Shown here piece by piece: positions 18,588-27,978 of a stretch of 64,000 nt of DNA. Both the position numbers and the translations under genes were made by a program. This stretch comes from Bacteroidales bacterium. GTDB lineage: Bacteria > Bacteroidota > Bacteroidia > Bacteroidales > F082. Position 1 is the first letter of the stretch. Each line of letters starts with the position of its first letter. A model generated the notes under the pieces. That model was not told the origin of the DNA. It searched no databases and saw only the letters and a program-made list of their open reading frames with translations. The stretch is from NCBI GenBank assembly GCA_028704385.1, contig JAQVLA010000013.1, forward strand, positions 1 to 64,000. The letters run 5' to 3'.

Positions 18588-18733
18588 TTTTCTTTATTCC
18601 TTTCAGAAGCACAAAAATAAGTTATATTCAAGCTGAATCTGTTTTATTAAGGCTCCAAAAATTGCTTTTCAGTTTCGAAGCTTATCAATTTGAAGCAGGT
18701 TTAAGTATTTAGCTTACTTTTATACTCCCTAGT

Positions 18734-19414
18734 ATGAGAAAATCCTACACCGTCTGGCTGCTTATTGTGCTGCTTTTATTTTCCATGCCATTGACAATGA
18801 GCAAATTGATTTCTGGCACTCTCTTTGCGGATGACAGCAAAAAAATTGATGTTTTGACCAAAACATCCTGGGAGCTATTGGGAAAAAGCAACTTTTTGCT
18901 TTCGGAGCAACGCTGGCTATATCTTGAAAACAACAAAAAAGTAAAAGAGCGTAAAGCCCAGATGATCCTGCATGATATCTCCACTGAAGATGTGGCAGGC
19001 ATGATAAGAAACTACAAGCTGATACCGCAATGGATGAACAATGTGGACAAAGTTCAACTCCTTGTAAAGCATAACAATAGGAGCTGGGTAATTTTTATGG
19101 TTTTTAAACTTCCCTGGCCTTTGCGAAACAAGTTTTTAATAACAGAAATTCAGGAAATTCATCATCCCTTTTTGCCGCTTATCACTTTTAAAATCAATAG
19201 TAGCAACAACTATGATCCTCCTTTTGAATGTGAAGTGAACGACTTTGGCCAATATAACAGTGAATGGAAAATATATGCCCTAAACCCAACCACAACGTTT
19301 GCAGCCTTTTCGGCATATTCTACTTCCGACCCTCAGTTTCCACGCTGGTTGCAGGATCCGGTCATCAACAGAAGTTTTATCCGATCCATGGAAAATTTCT
19401 ACAAATTATTTTGA
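18734..19414 (+). CDS. Putative START/SRPBCC-like exported protein
   Basis: A 226-residue protein with an N-terminal hydrophobic segment (about residues 8-28) that could be a signal peptide or anchor. From about residue 70 the pattern fits a START/SRPBCC lipid-binding fold: a helix with MIRNYKLIPQWMNNVDKVQLL, strands WVIFMVFKLPWPLRNKFLIT, a GQYNSEWKIYAL strand and a C-terminal helix ending RSFIRSMENFYKLF. The assignment rests on overall pattern and is tentative. A weak promoter (TTTG at 18689, TACTTTTA at 18715) precedes it. It converges on the carboxylase operon. Confidence 0.55.
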   Translation: MRKSYTVWLLIVLLLFSMPLTMSKLISGTLFADDSKKIDVLTKTSWELLGKSNFLLSEQRWLYLENNKKVKERKAQMILHDISTEDVAGMIRNYKLIPQWMNNVDKVQLLVKHNNRSWVIFMVFKLPWPLRNKFLITEIQEIHHPFLPLITFKINSSNNYDPPFECEVNDFGQYNSEWKIYALNPTTTFAAFSAYSTSDPQFPRWLQDPVINRSFIRSMENFYKLF

Positions 19415-19448
19415 AAAAAGAAAAGCCGATCATACTTTGTTGACCGGC
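19413..19448 (-). terminator. Terminator of the propionyl-CoA carboxylase operon
   Basis: Minus strand: GCCGGTCA (19448-19441), 8-base loop, TGATCGGC (19432-19425, one G-U pair), then TTTTCTTTTTTC. It lies 25 bases after the stop of the carboxyltransferase gene. Confidence 0.8.
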
Positions 19449-19472
19449 ATTTCATTCGAGTTAAATATTCCA

Positions 19473-21008
19473 TTAAAGTGGAATATTTCCGTGTTTTTTG
19501 GGAGGGTTAAGTTTCGATTTTGTTTGTGTCATTTCCAGTGCCTGTATCAGCTTTACGCGGGTTTGGCGGGGATAAATGATTTCATCAATATAGCCCAAGG
19601 CAGCGGCTTTGTATGGGCTGGCAAAAGTTAAACGATAGTCTTCAATAGCTTTTTTTCTCTCTTCCTCGTTTAATTTATTCTTGTAGATGATGTTAACCGC
19701 ACCTTCGGGACCCATTACTGCGATTTCGGCAGTTGGATAGGCAAAATTCATATCGGCTCCGATATGTTTGCTCGACATCACATCATAGGCTCCGCCATAA
19801 GCTTTGCGGGTGATCACTGTTAGTTTTGGCACTGTTGCTTCAGCAAATGCGTATAACAGTTTGGCTCCGTGTTTGATGATTCCGCCAAACTCCTGTGTGG
19901 TTCCGGGCAAAAATCCCGGTACATCTTCAAAAGTGATCAATGGAATGTTGAATGCATCACAAAACCGCACAAAACGGGCTGCTTTGGTTGAGCTGTCGAT
20001 ATCGAGCACACCGGCTAATACGGCAGGCTGATTGGCAACGATACCAACCGGTTTGCCTCCCAGACGGGCAAATCCCACGATGATATTTTTTGCATAATAG
20101 GGCTGTATCTCGAAGAAATGATGATCATCAACAACCTTGCTGATGATTTCGTGCATATCGTATGGTTTGTTTGGATCATCCGGCACGATGGTATCAAGTT
20201 TGTCATCCTCACGATGGATATTATCCGTACAAACTTTCACAGGCGGATCTTCCATATTGTTTGAGGGCAGGAAACTCATCAATTCGCGAAGCATCATCAT
20301 GGCTTGTTCATCATTTTCGGCCATCAGATGTGCCACACCACTTTTGGAATTATGCGTCATGGCACCACCCAGCTCGTCTTTTGTAACTTCCTCATGTGTA
20401 ACGGTTTTTATCACATCGGGTCCGGTTACAAACATATAAGAGGTGTCCTTGACCATCATAATAAAATCGGTAATAGCCGGCGAATAAACTGCACCACCTG
20501 CACAGGGTCCGAGAATAGCTGAAATCTGCGGAATGACGCCCGATGACATCACATTGCGATAAAAAATATCAGCATAGCCACCAAGGCTTTCCACACCCTC
20601 CTGAATGCGTGCGCCTCCTGAGTCGTTCAGTCCGATCACAGGTGCCCCCATCTTCATGGCTAAATCCATGATCTTAACTATTTTATCCGCATTGGCACGG
20701 CTTAATGAACCGCCAAAAACGGTAAAATCCTGGGCAAAGACATAGACCAGACGTCCGTCTATTTTTCCATAACCCGTAACCACACCATCTCCCAGAAACT
20801 TTTGTTTGTCCATCTCAAAATCAGTTGTGCGATGGGTAACAAATTTGTCAATCTCTGAAAAAGTATTGGGATCGAGCAGATCGATTAATCTTTCACGCGC
20901 TGTTTTGCGTCCGGCTGCATGTTGCTTATTGATGCGATCTTCACCTCCTCCCAGTTCGGCTTGCAGGTCTTTTTCCTGAAGCAGTTTGAATTTGTTTTCT
21001 ATTGACAT
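19473..21008 (-). CDS. pccB: Propionyl-CoA carboxylase carboxyltransferase subunit (PccB/MmdA type)
   Basis: A 511-residue carboxyltransferase of the biotin-dependent acyl-CoA carboxylase family (two crotonase-fold halves). The N-terminal half carries [22 protein letters not shown] and [22 protein letters not shown]. The C-terminal half has [35 protein letters not shown] in pieces typical of the family. The Asp in GGAYDVM corresponds to the residue reported to favour propionyl-CoA over acetyl-CoA in PccB-type enzymes. With the adjacent biotin carrier and biotin carboxylase it should make methylmalonyl-CoA; a decarboxylase (MmdA) role cannot be excluded by sequence, but no MmdB-like membrane subunit is near. 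Start is the ATG at 21008, not an upstream TTG. Confidence 0.93.
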   Translation of the reverse strand: MSIENKFKLLQEKDLQAELGGGEDRINKQHAAGRKTARERLIDLLDPNTFSEIDKFVTHRTTDFEMDKQKFLGDGVVTGYGKIDGRLVYVFAQDFTVFGGSLSRANADKIVKIMDLAMKMGAPVIGLNDSGGARIQEGVESLGGYADIFYRNVMSSGVIPQISAILGPCAGGAVYSPAITDFIMMVKDTSYMFVTGPDVIKTVTHEEVTKDELGGAMTHNSKSGVAHLMAENDEQAMMMLRELMSFLPSNNMEDPPVKVCTDNIHREDDKLDTIVPDDPNKPYDMHEIISKVVDDHHFFEIQPYYAKNIIVGFARLGGKPVGIVANQPAVLAGVLDIDSSTKAARFVRFCDAFNIPLITFEDVPGFLPGTTQEFGGIIKHGAKLLYAFAEATVPKLTVITRKAYGGAYDVMSSKHIGADMNFAYPTAEIAVMGPEGAVNIIYKNKLNEEERKKAIEDYRLTFASPYKAAALGYIDEIIYPRQTRVKLIQALEMTQTKSKLNPPKKHGNIPL

Positions 21009-21033
21009 GGTTTTCCTTTTTTTTGTTGATTTC

Positions 21034-21540
21034 TTATTCAATAATCACCATTGGCTGATCTCCGGTCACGGTATCACCTTCTTTCACAAGTACCTTTTTT
21101 ATCAACCGATCCTGCTTCACTTTATACTCACTTTCCATCTTCATGGCCGAAACAACCACTACCGTTTCGCCTGCCTTAACCTGATCACCGTCTTTAACAA
21201 GAACTTTAACCACTTTGCCAGGCATAGGTGAAGCAATTACCAGATCGTCTTCCCCATCGTCTTTTTTGCGATTCATCAAATACTTCGATTCTGCATCAAT
21301 GATCTGGACATCAAAAGATTCGTACAAGGTGTTTACAGTATAACTTTTAGCATTTTTGGCTTCAACCAATTCGACATTAAATGAACTATTGTTATGGATG
21401 ATGCTATAAACACCTCTTTCAACTTCCATAATATCAAGCTCATACAATTTATCATCAAGCATTACCTGAATTTGATTGCCATTTCGGCTTAATAATTCAG
21501 CTTGTGCAATTCGGTCATTAATTTTTATTTCGTACGACAT
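21034..21540 (-). CDS. Biotin carboxyl carrier protein of the acyl-CoA carboxylase
   Basis: A 168-residue protein. The C-terminal biotinyl domain (about residues 98-168) has the conserved [19 protein letters not shown] and the biotin attachment site AMKM, with Lys134 as the modified residue. The N-terminal 95 residues resemble the BT-like (linker) domain found in carrier subunits of this carboxylase type. The carrier shuttles carboxybiotin between the two catalytic subunits encoded on either side of it. It is spaced 20 bases from the upstream biotin carboxylase gene and 25 from pccB. Confidence 0.92.
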   Translation of the reverse strand: MSYEIKINDRIAQAELLSRNGNQIQVMLDDKLYELDIMEVERGVYSIIHNNSSFNVELVEAKNAKSYTVNTLYESFDVQIIDAESKYLMNRKKDDGEDDLVIASPMPGKVVKVLVKDGDQVKAGETVVVVSAMKMESEYKVKQDRLIKKVLVKEGDTVTGDQPMVIIE

Positions 21541-21560
21541 AGTGTAGGGGGATAAGAATT

Positions 21561-23069
21561 TTACAATCTCAAAATCGAACGTTTCCGGCCAAAATCTTTC
21601 CAGCTGCTTCCCAATTCTTTTGTAGGTACTGCAGGTTGCAACTTCTCTAGCTTGGTGAGATAATCAAAAAAAGCCGTTATAGCAGCGATGTCTTCGCATC
21701 GTCCGCTACAATTTGTGCGGGGTTGAAGGTATTGTTGATTTTCTTCAATAAAATGCGTATTGTAACTTCCTTCAACAAAAGCAGGCACTTCCAAAATCCG
21801 ATGTAGGTATGGTATTGAAGTTTTTACACCGGTAATTTTGTAGTTGTATAAGGCACGTTTAAGGCGGGCAATTGCTTCTTCGCGGGTTTCGCCCCAAACG
21901 ATAAGCTTTGAGATCATGGGGTCGTAATACATCGGGATTTCATAGCCTTCGTAAGCATATCCATCATGGCGTACGCCTAATCCCAGTGGTTCGGTAATGT
22001 GTTTTATTGTTCCGGGCGAGGGCATGAAGTTATTATCCGAATCTTCGGCATAGATCCGAACTTCAATGGCATGTCCGCTTTGTTTCAGATCTTCCTGTTT
22101 AAACTTAAGTGGCAATCCGTTGGCAATATTTATTTGCTGCTTCACCAGATCCACACCAACCACACGTTCCGTAATCGGATGCTCCACCTGAAGCCTGGTA
22201 TTCATCTCCAAAAAATAGTAGTTCAGGTTGTCATCTACTATAAATTCAATGGTACCAGCACCATGATAATTAACAGCTTTTGCGGCAGCCACTGCGGCTT
22301 CACCCATCCGGGCCCTCACTTCGGGTGTCATGATGGGTGAGGGTGTTTCTTCTACCACTTTTTGATGCCTGCGCTGAACCGAACACTCCCGCTCAAAAAG
22401 GTGAACCACATTACCATGTTTATCGCCTAATATCTGAAATTCAATATGATGTGGCGAAGCGATATATTTTTCAATATATACAGCGTCATCACCGAATGCT
22501 GCCTTGGCTTCCGAACGCGCAGCTGAAACAGCTTCAACAATTTTCGATGCTTCCTTTACCAGTCTCATTCCCTTTCCACCTCCTCCGGCACTGGCTTTGA
22601 TCATCACAGGCAGGCCTATTTCCTGAATCACTTCAACAGCCTTTTTAAGATCAGTGATGGGCTCGGTGGTGCCGGGAACAACGGGCACATTGGCCGCAAT
22701 CATAGTTTTGCGGGCAGTAATTTTATCGCCCATGGTCTCAATTGCATAAGGATCGGGGCCGATAAAACTTATGCCTTCCTTTTGGCACAGTGCCGAAAAG
22801 GAAGCGTTTTCGGATAAGAATCCGTATCCAGGGTGAATGGCATCTGCACCGGATTGTTTGGCTACCTCCATTATTCTGTCCATTCTCAGGTAGCTCTCAG
22901 CCGATGGTGATGGCCCGATAAAATAAGCCTCATCAGCATAACGTACATGCATAGCACTGCGATCGGCTTCCGAAAAAACTCCTACCGTTTTGATGCCCAT
23001 TTCCCTGCAGGAACGCATGATGCGAACAGCTATCTCGCCCCTGTTGGCTACTAATACTTTTTTTATCAT
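21561..23069 (-). CDS. pccA: Biotin carboxylase subunit of acyl-CoA carboxylase
   Basis: A 502-residue ATP-grasp biotin carboxylase. It carries IKKVLVANRGEIAVRIMRSC at the start, the glycine-rich loop ASAGGGGKGMRLV near 160-172, HIEFQILGDKHGN, the catalytic EMNTRLQVEHPITE stretch and RIYAEDSDNNFMPSPG. It carboxylates the biotin of the carrier protein using ATP and bicarbonate. As the first gene of a three-gene set with carrier and PccB-type carboxyltransferase it is assigned to propionyl-CoA carboxylase rather than to fatty-acid synthesis. A TATCTTTA box about 65-70 bases upstream (23133-23140, minus) may be its -7 element. Confidence 0.92.
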   Translation of the reverse strand: MIKKVLVANRGEIAVRIMRSCREMGIKTVGVFSEADRSAMHVRYADEAYFIGPSPSAESYLRMDRIMEVAKQSGADAIHPGYGFLSENASFSALCQKEGISFIGPDPYAIETMGDKITARKTMIAANVPVVPGTTEPITDLKKAVEVIQEIGLPVMIKASAGGGGKGMRLVKEASKIVEAVSAARSEAKAAFGDDAVYIEKYIASPHHIEFQILGDKHGNVVHLFERECSVQRRHQKVVEETPSPIMTPEVRARMGEAAVAAAKAVNYHGAGTIEFIVDDNLNYYFLEMNTRLQVEHPITERVVGVDLVKQQINIANGLPLKFKQEDLKQSGHAIEVRIYAEDSDNNFMPSPGTIKHITEPLGLGVRHDGYAYEGYEIPMYYDPMISKLIVWGETREEAIARLKRALYNYKITGVKTSIPYLHRILEVPAFVEGSYNTHFIEENQQYLQPRTNCSGRCEDIAAITAFFDYLTKLEKLQPAVPTKELGSSWKDFGRKRSILRL

Positions 23070-23233
23070 AGGTTAATTATATGTTGTTTTATTCCAGATT
23101 TTTACCGCTTATTAAATCTGAATTAAAGCCGGTAAAGATACAACTTAATTCAAAAAACGATAATTTAGACCAAATAAGAATAGTGTTATTTATTTCACAA
23201 TGAGGGTATTGCCGAAATGAACCAGCATTTTTC

Positions 23234-23263
23234 AGTCCGGGCTATCAAATGGACTATCAGCCC
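23234..23263. repeat. Interleaved inverted repeats in a 309-base intergenic region
   Basis: AGTCC (23234-23238) pairs with GGACT (23251-23255), and the adjacent GGGCT (23239-23243) pairs with AGCCC (23259-23263). The order a-b-a'-b' is that of an H-type pseudoknot or of two mutually exclusive hairpins. It lies between the divergent carboxylase operon and the hybrid kinase gene. Apart from this and a -7 box at 23351 I see nothing else in this gap. Confidence 0.4.
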
Positions 23264-23350
23264 CGATCATCTTAAATTTTCGTTGATAAAAACTTTAACA
23301 ACTGGTTTGGTTTGGAATTGAACCAAGAAAGTCTCAAATGAAATTTAGTG

Positions 23351-23358
23351 TAACTTTG
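23351..23358 (+). promoter_or_regulatory. -7 promoter box of the hybrid histidine kinase gene
   Basis: TAACTTTG is an exact TAnnTTTG match 21 bases before the ATG at 23379. It rules out the GTG at 23358 as the start codon because that GTG would lie within or at the transcription start. Confidence 0.55.
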
Positions 23359-23378
23359 TGTTAGTAAACACAGAAATA

Positions 23379-25292
23379 ATGCATTCACGGCACTTGAGTA
23401 ACTTATTTACAGCGCAATACAGTCCTCATAAATTAAAGCAATGCGGATTGGTGTTTTTTTTGTGTTTTTTGATTTCGCTTCACAGCCTTGGACTCAAAGC
23501 GCAATCAACAAGTATGGCCTATACAATAGACAGCCTCGAGATGAAGCTCTCCAACAGCATTGCCGAAGATCAACCTGCAACAAGGCTGAAACTGGCTAAA
23601 GCCTACCTGCATTTCGACACCAGCACTGCCCTTCGCTATCTAAAGGAAGTTGTTGTTGATACACAGCAATCAAGTTTGTATCACCACATCAGGATTGAAG
23701 CCTTACAATTGTTGGCCGGGATTCAGGCTGAACAAGACAATTTAGACAGTGCAAATTTCAATATGAACAAGGCACTCATACTTTTAGCTGATGTTAATTA
23801 TTCTCCTTCAGACGGATCCTCGAAACCGTTTGCAGAATTAACACAAAAAAAACAAACCAAACCCTTTAGTATATATACTGTCATCCTTGTTACAGGTTTG
23901 TTATTGTTAGTTATCCTGCTGATCCTGACAATTTTCACAAGAATTAAACTTCAAAAAAAACTCAAATCACTTCAACAAGCCGAACAAAAACTTCTTCAGG
24001 AATACAATCAAAAAGAAGCAGCCATCGAAGCCGAAGTTAAGAACCGTACAGCCGAACTGGAGGCAAGGCTTCAGGAACGACGTGCAAAAGATCTCAAACT
24101 AAAAATTGCACTCAAAAAAGCAGAAGATGCCAATTATCTGAAAAACGCCTTTCTTAGCAATATGAGCCACGAGATCCGCACGCCACTTAATGGGATCATT
24201 GGTTTTTCGAGTTTGCTGGAAACAGAACTCTCACTGATGGAGAACAAGATTCTTTATGAGTATGCACAGGGCATACAGCAAAGTGGCGACAGGCTTTTAA
24301 ACCTGCTTAACAACATTATAGACATCAGCCGTATCGAAGCCAATGACATTGATATAGAACTTCACGAATGTGCTGTTAATGAAATCCTTCAAAACGTAAT
24401 TGATCTCACCATTTTTGCCGCTAATGAAAAGTCTCTTGCATTCAAAGCCAAACTGGAAGAAGTACCGCCCATCATTGCTGATAATGCCAAACTGATGCGT
24501 GTGTTTCATATCCTGGTTGATAACGCAATCAAATATACCAACGAAGGATTTGTCACGATTCACAGCCATTACGCACCACAGAACAACCGGGCTGTTATCA
24601 AGATTAAAGATACCGGAGTGGGCATGGATGAGGATTATCAACACCATCTTTTTGAAGCCTTTCGTCAGGAGAGCTCGGGCTACGGACGTTCCTATCAGGG
24701 TGCGGGTTTAGGGCTTCCACTGGCTAAGCGATTACTCGACCTGATGCAGGGCGAAATACAAATAGACAGTAAACGCAATGTGGGCACCACAGTAAGCCTA
24801 AGCCTGCCGTGCAAATCCAACACTACCGCAAAACACCTCGCTACATCAGAACTTCCTGTACCCAATGCTCCTGAAATTGGCAGGCTCGACATCTTTATCG
24901 TTGAAGATGACCGGATGAATCGCATGGTGCTTCAGAAAATACTCCAAAAAGCCGGGCAAATCACCATGGCAGTTGACGGAGAGGAAACACTCAAAATTGT
25001 AGGCGAGCGGCATAAAAAAGCTCATATATTTCAGGTGATGTTGTTTGATATTAACCTGCCCTCGCCCTGGGATGGTATTCAGTTGATGCACAAGATAAAA
25101 GCTGATTTTCCGATTTACAAAAAAATCCCGTTTATTGCCCAAACAGCCTATGCCATGGCCGGTGATCGCGAAAAAATGCTCGAAGCCGGTTTTGATGATT
25201 ATATTGCAAAACCTATCAATAAAAATGAACTGATGACACTCATCAAAAATCAACTGGATAAACATAGTAAATTAGATCAAACCATTCAATAG
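23379..25292 (+). CDS. Hybrid histidine kinase with TPR-like sensor and receiver domain
   Basis: About 637 residues. Domain order: N-terminal hydrophobic signal segment (about 20-42), a short helical TPR-like periplasmic region, one membrane helix (about 165-187), a coiled coil (about 188-245), HisKA with His264 in NMSHEIRTPLNGIIGF, HATPase_c with VDNAIKYT, DTGVGMD and GAGLGLPLAKRLL, and a C-terminal receiver. The receiver has the acidic pair in VEDD, the phospho-acceptor Asp in LFDINLP and the conserved Lys in IAKPIN. It is a single-polypeptide two-component system of the BarA-like layout common in Bacteroidota; no separate response regulator or DNA-binding domain is encoded beside it. The aldolase gene follows after 58 bases. 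Confidence 0.92.
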   Translation: MHSRHLSNLFTAQYSPHKLKQCGLVFFLCFLISLHSLGLKAQSTSMAYTIDSLEMKLSNSIAEDQPATRLKLAKAYLHFDTSTALRYLKEVVVDTQQSSLYHHIRIEALQLLAGIQAEQDNLDSANFNMNKALILLADVNYSPSDGSSKPFAELTQKKQTKPFSIYTVILVTGLLLLVILLILTIFTRIKLQKKLKSLQQAEQKLLQEYNQKEAAIEAEVKNRTAELEARLQERRAKDLKLKIALKKAEDANYLKNAFLSNMSHEIRTPLNGIIGFSSLLETELSLMENKILYEYAQGIQQSGDRLLNLLNNIIDISRIEANDIDIELHECAVNEILQNVIDLTIFAANEKSLAFKAKLEEVPPIIADNAKLMRVFHILVDNAIKYTNEGFVTIHSHYAPQNNRAVIKIKDTGVGMDEDYQHHLFEAFRQESSGYGRSYQGAGLGLPLAKRLLDLMQGEIQIDSKRNVGTTVSLSLPCKSNTTAKHLATSELPVPNAPEIGRLDIFIVEDDRMNRMVLQKILQKAGQITMAVDGEETLKIVGERHKKAHIFQVMLFDINLPSPWDGIQLMHKIKADFPIYKKIPFIAQTAYAMAGDREKMLEAGFDDYIAKPINKNELMTLIKNQLDKHSKLDQTIQ

Positions 25293-25350
25293 CATATAAA
25301 TGGAATTGAAATCCAAAAAAATAAATACCAATAACAAAAATCTTTAAATC

Positions 25351-26430
25351 ATGTCGAACAAATTATCTGATCACGTAAAGGCCGGCGTTGCCAGTGGTGA
25401 CGAACTGCAAACCATTTTCAAATTTGCCAAAGCCGGTAATTATGCTTTGCCTGCAGTTAACGTAATAGGAACCGACTCTGTTAATGCTGTACTTGAAGCT
25501 GCACGCGAAGTGAACTCACCTGTTATCATTCAATTTTCAAATGGCGGAGCTGCCTTTTATGCCGGAAAAGGTCTTAGCAACGAAGGTGAAAAAGCTGCCA
25601 TTGCCGGTGCTGTTTCCGGAGCACATCACATTCATCAATTAGCAGGATATTATGGCGTTCCGGTTATTTTGCATACCGATCATGCTGCCAAAAAGTTACT
25701 TCCCTGGATTGATGGTCTGCTCGATGCCGGCGAAGCATTTTACAAACAGCACGGAAAGCCGTTATTCAGTTCGCATATGCTTGACCTGTCGGAAGAACCA
25801 CTGGAAGAAAACCTGGAAATCAGCAAACGTTACCTCGAACGTATGTCGAAAATGGGTATGACACTTGAAATAGAGCTGGGTATCACAGGAGGTGAAGAAG
25901 ACGGTGTGGACAATAGTGGCGTTGACAGCTCAAAGCTGTACACCCAACCCGAAGAAGTAGCCCGCGCATTTGAAGTACTCAGCAGTGTGAGTGATCGTTT
26001 TACGGTAGCAGCTGCCTTCGGAAACGTACATGGCGTTTATAAACCCGGCAATGTTAAGCTGCAACCCATCATCCTGCACAACTCTCAAAAATATATCCGT
26101 GAAAAATACAAAACTGCACCCAATCCGGTCAATTTTGTGTTTCACGGAGGTTCAGGATCAGAACCGGCACAGATTAAAGAAGCCATCGGATATGGTGTGG
26201 TAAAAATGAATATTGACACCGATACCCAATGGGCATTCTGGGATGGTGTACGTAAGTTTGAAGCTAAAAATCATGCTTATTTGCAAGGCCAGATTGGTAA
26301 TCCGGAAGGTGAAGACAGCCCAAACAAAAAATATTACGACCCACGTAAATGGCTTCGCGAAGGCGAAAAAGCTATGATCGAACGGTTAAAAATTGCTTTC
26401 AGTGATTTGAATTGTTTGAACAGGTATTAG
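25351..26430 (+). CDS. fbaA: Fructose-bisphosphate aldolase, class II
   Basis: A 359-residue class II (zinc-dependent, FbaA/A-subtype) aldolase of glycolysis and gluconeogenesis. Key blocks are ALPAVNVIGTDSVNAVLEAA, the zinc-ligand region VILHTDHAAKKLLPWIDG, ELGITGGEEDGVDN, VFHGGSGSEPAQIKEA and MNIDTDTQWAFWDGV. Length is that of the long E. coli-like subtype. It ends at a bidirectional terminator shared with the convergent pseudouridine synthase gene. Confidence 0.97.
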   Translation: MSNKLSDHVKAGVASGDELQTIFKFAKAGNYALPAVNVIGTDSVNAVLEAAREVNSPVIIQFSNGGAAFYAGKGLSNEGEKAAIAGAVSGAHHIHQLAGYYGVPVILHTDHAAKKLLPWIDGLLDAGEAFYKQHGKPLFSSHMLDLSEEPLEENLEISKRYLERMSKMGMTLEIELGITGGEEDGVDNSGVDSSKLYTQPEEVARAFEVLSSVSDRFTVAAAFGNVHGVYKPGNVKLQPIILHNSQKYIREKYKTAPNPVNFVFHGGSGSEPAQIKEAIGYGVVKMNIDTDTQWAFWDGVRKFEAKNHAYLQGQIGNPEGEDSPNKKYYDPRKWLREGEKAMIERLKIAFSDLNCLNRY

Positions 26431-26443
26431 TCAAATCCAATAA

Positions 26444-26485
26444 GAAAAAAGCCGGAAAAATTGACTTTCCGGCTTTATTTTATTT
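26444..26485. terminator. Bidirectional Rho-independent terminator
   Basis: GCCGGAAA (26451-26458) pairs perfectly with TTTCCGGC (26466-26473). A T-rich tract follows on the plus strand and an A run precedes it, giving a T run on the minus strand. It serves fbaA and the convergent rluB-like gene, whose stop codon overlaps the T tract. Confidence 0.9.
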
Positions 26486-27748
26486 CAGCATTTTAAGCAT
26501 CGCAACTTCTTTTTCGCTGAGATGCCGCCAATGACCTCGTGGAAGATTTATTTTGGTGAGGCTGGCAAAACGCACCCGATCCAGTTTTTCAACTTTGTAG
26601 CCCAGACTTTCAAAAATCCGGCGCACTATTCGGTTTCGTCCGGAGTGCAGTTCTATCCCGACTTCCTTTTTCGACTCGACTCCGGTAACCCAGGCAATGG
26701 CATCAGCTTTAATCGGGCCATCCTCAAGCTCTATACCATCAGCAATTTTCAACAGGTCGTTTTTTGTAAGTGCTTTATCGAGAGTGACATGATACAATTT
26801 TTTTACACCATATTTTGGGTGCGTAAGCTTTTTTGCCAGTTCTCCATCATTAGTCAGCAAAAGTAATCCCAGCGTATTTCTGTCGAGCCGTCCTACCGGA
26901 TAGATGCGTTCATCGCAGGCTTTGGCCACCAATTCCATAACAGTTTTGCGTTCCATGGGATCATCAGCGGTGGTTAAAAATCCTTTTGGTTTATTTAACA
27001 AAACATAACGTAGCACTTCTCGTCTCAGGGTTTGTCCGCCATAAGCAATCTTATCTTCCCTGTTTACTTTTGTTCCCAATTGTGTAACCACTTTCCCGTT
27101 TACGCTAACGGCACCTGCTTCGATCAGTTTGTCAGCTTCACGACGTGAGCAAACCCCTGAATCGGCGAGGTATTTATTCAATCTGATCAGGCCGGTATCT
27201 TCTCTTTCAAATCCTTTTGGACCAGCTGTTCTGCGCGAAAACGACCTTTTGCCATATGAATCTCTTCCCCGACGATCATTTTGTTCCGAACGTTCATAAC
27301 CACGTCCACCTCCTCTGGAAGATCTTTCTTTAAAACTTCCTTTCTCGCTGTCAGAAGATCTTCTTTCCTTAGCAAACTGCGGTCTGGGATAACTTCTGTC
27401 GCTACTCGGCCGATCGTCACGTTCTGACCGGTCAAAATTGCGACCATCTCTTCCCGAAGACCTTTCCCTGTATGCGCCCTTTTCGCTGTCAGCCAATCTT
27501 CTGTCTTTGTTAAATTGTGATTTAGGATAGCTTCTTTCATTTTCGGAGCGGTCATTGTCAGTACGTCCGTATGTTGCTCTCTGATCCTTGTTTCCGGTGG
27601 ATTTATAAGGTCTGCGTTCCGGTTTTCTGCTGTCGTCTTCTTCTTTACTGTAAGGCTTCGAAAACCGTGGTTTTTCCTGTCTTTCAATATTTCGTTCGTC
27701 TGTTTTTCGGATTCTGGGTCTCTTTCCGGATTGATCTTTTGAGTTCAT
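26480..27748 (-). CDS. rluB: RsuA/RluB-family pseudouridine synthase with repetitive arginine-rich N-terminal tail
   Basis: A 422-residue protein. The C-terminal 240 residues are a standard RluB/RsuA enzyme: S4 RNA-binding domain (IRLNKYLADSGVCSRREADK from about residue 188) and catalytic domain with the active-site Asp in YPVGRLDRNTLGLLLLTNDG. It isomerises a uridine in rRNA, by analogy 23S U2605. The first 185 residues are an unstructured tail rich in Arg, Ser, Asp and Gly, containing two consecutive copies of a 46-residue unit. Such tails are frequent in Bacteroidota homologues and may bind RNA. The ATG at 27748 is chosen because a complete promoter (27770-27799) lies between it and an upstream ATG at 27817. 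Confidence 0.9.
   Translation of the reverse strand: MNSKDQSGKRPRIRKTDERNIERQEKPRFSKPYSKEEDDSRKPERRPYKSTGNKDQRATYGRTDNDRSENERSYPKSQFNKDRRLADSEKGAYRERSSGRDGRNFDRSERDDRPSSDRSYPRPQFAKERRSSDSEKGSFKERSSRGGGRGYERSEQNDRRGRDSYGKRSFSRRTAGPKGFEREDTGLIRLNKYLADSGVCSRREADKLIEAGAVSVNGKVVTQLGTKVNREDKIAYGGQTLRREVLRYVLLNKPKGFLTTADDPMERKTVMELVAKACDERIYPVGRLDRNTLGLLLLTNDGELAKKLTHPKYGVKKLYHVTLDKALTKNDLLKIADGIELEDGPIKADAIAWVTGVESKKEVGIELHSGRNRIVRRIFESLGYKVEKLDRVRFASLTKINLPRGHWRHLSEKEVAMLKMLK
27272..27535 (-). repeat. Tandem protein-coding repeat in the tail of the pseudouridine synthase
   Basis: Two aligned 42-residue segments, encoded at 27410-27535 and 27272-27397 and 46 codons apart. The first contains RSYPKSQFNKDRR, then DSEKGAYRERSS, then the repeat end; the second RSYPRPQFAKERR, then DSEKGSFKERSS. 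The copies have diverged in sequence but are alignable without gaps. Confidence 0.8.
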
Positions 27749-27769
27749 TATCAGATATTTTTGGGGCGG

Positions 27770-27799
27770 CAAAGATAGTCTGAATTCACGACATAACAA
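27770..27799 (-). promoter_or_regulatory. Sigma-ABfr type promoter of the rluB-like gene
   Basis: Minus strand: -33 TTG at 27799-27797, 19-base spacer, -7 TATCTTTG at 27777-27770 (exact TAnnTTTG). It predicts transcription start around 27763 and a short leader to the ATG at 27748. Confidence 0.7.
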
Positions 27800-27978
27800 G
27801 CTTTTATGTCGAACCATTTCGGTTTAACCTACTCAGGCCATATGCTAATAGTGAATAATTGCCATGCGATTACAAAATGAATGATCAAATAAATATGAAA
27901 AGAATTTTGCATTCAGCCTTAATCTTTTGTATATTAGTTGGTTTTTACGGAGATAAAAAGTACATAAAAATATATACT

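Noticed and set aside
27187-27687. 166-codon open frame in another frame opposite/alternate to the rluB-like tail
   Set aside because: It follows from the repeated Arg/Ser/Asp codon composition of the real gene's tail; no start context or family match is visible.
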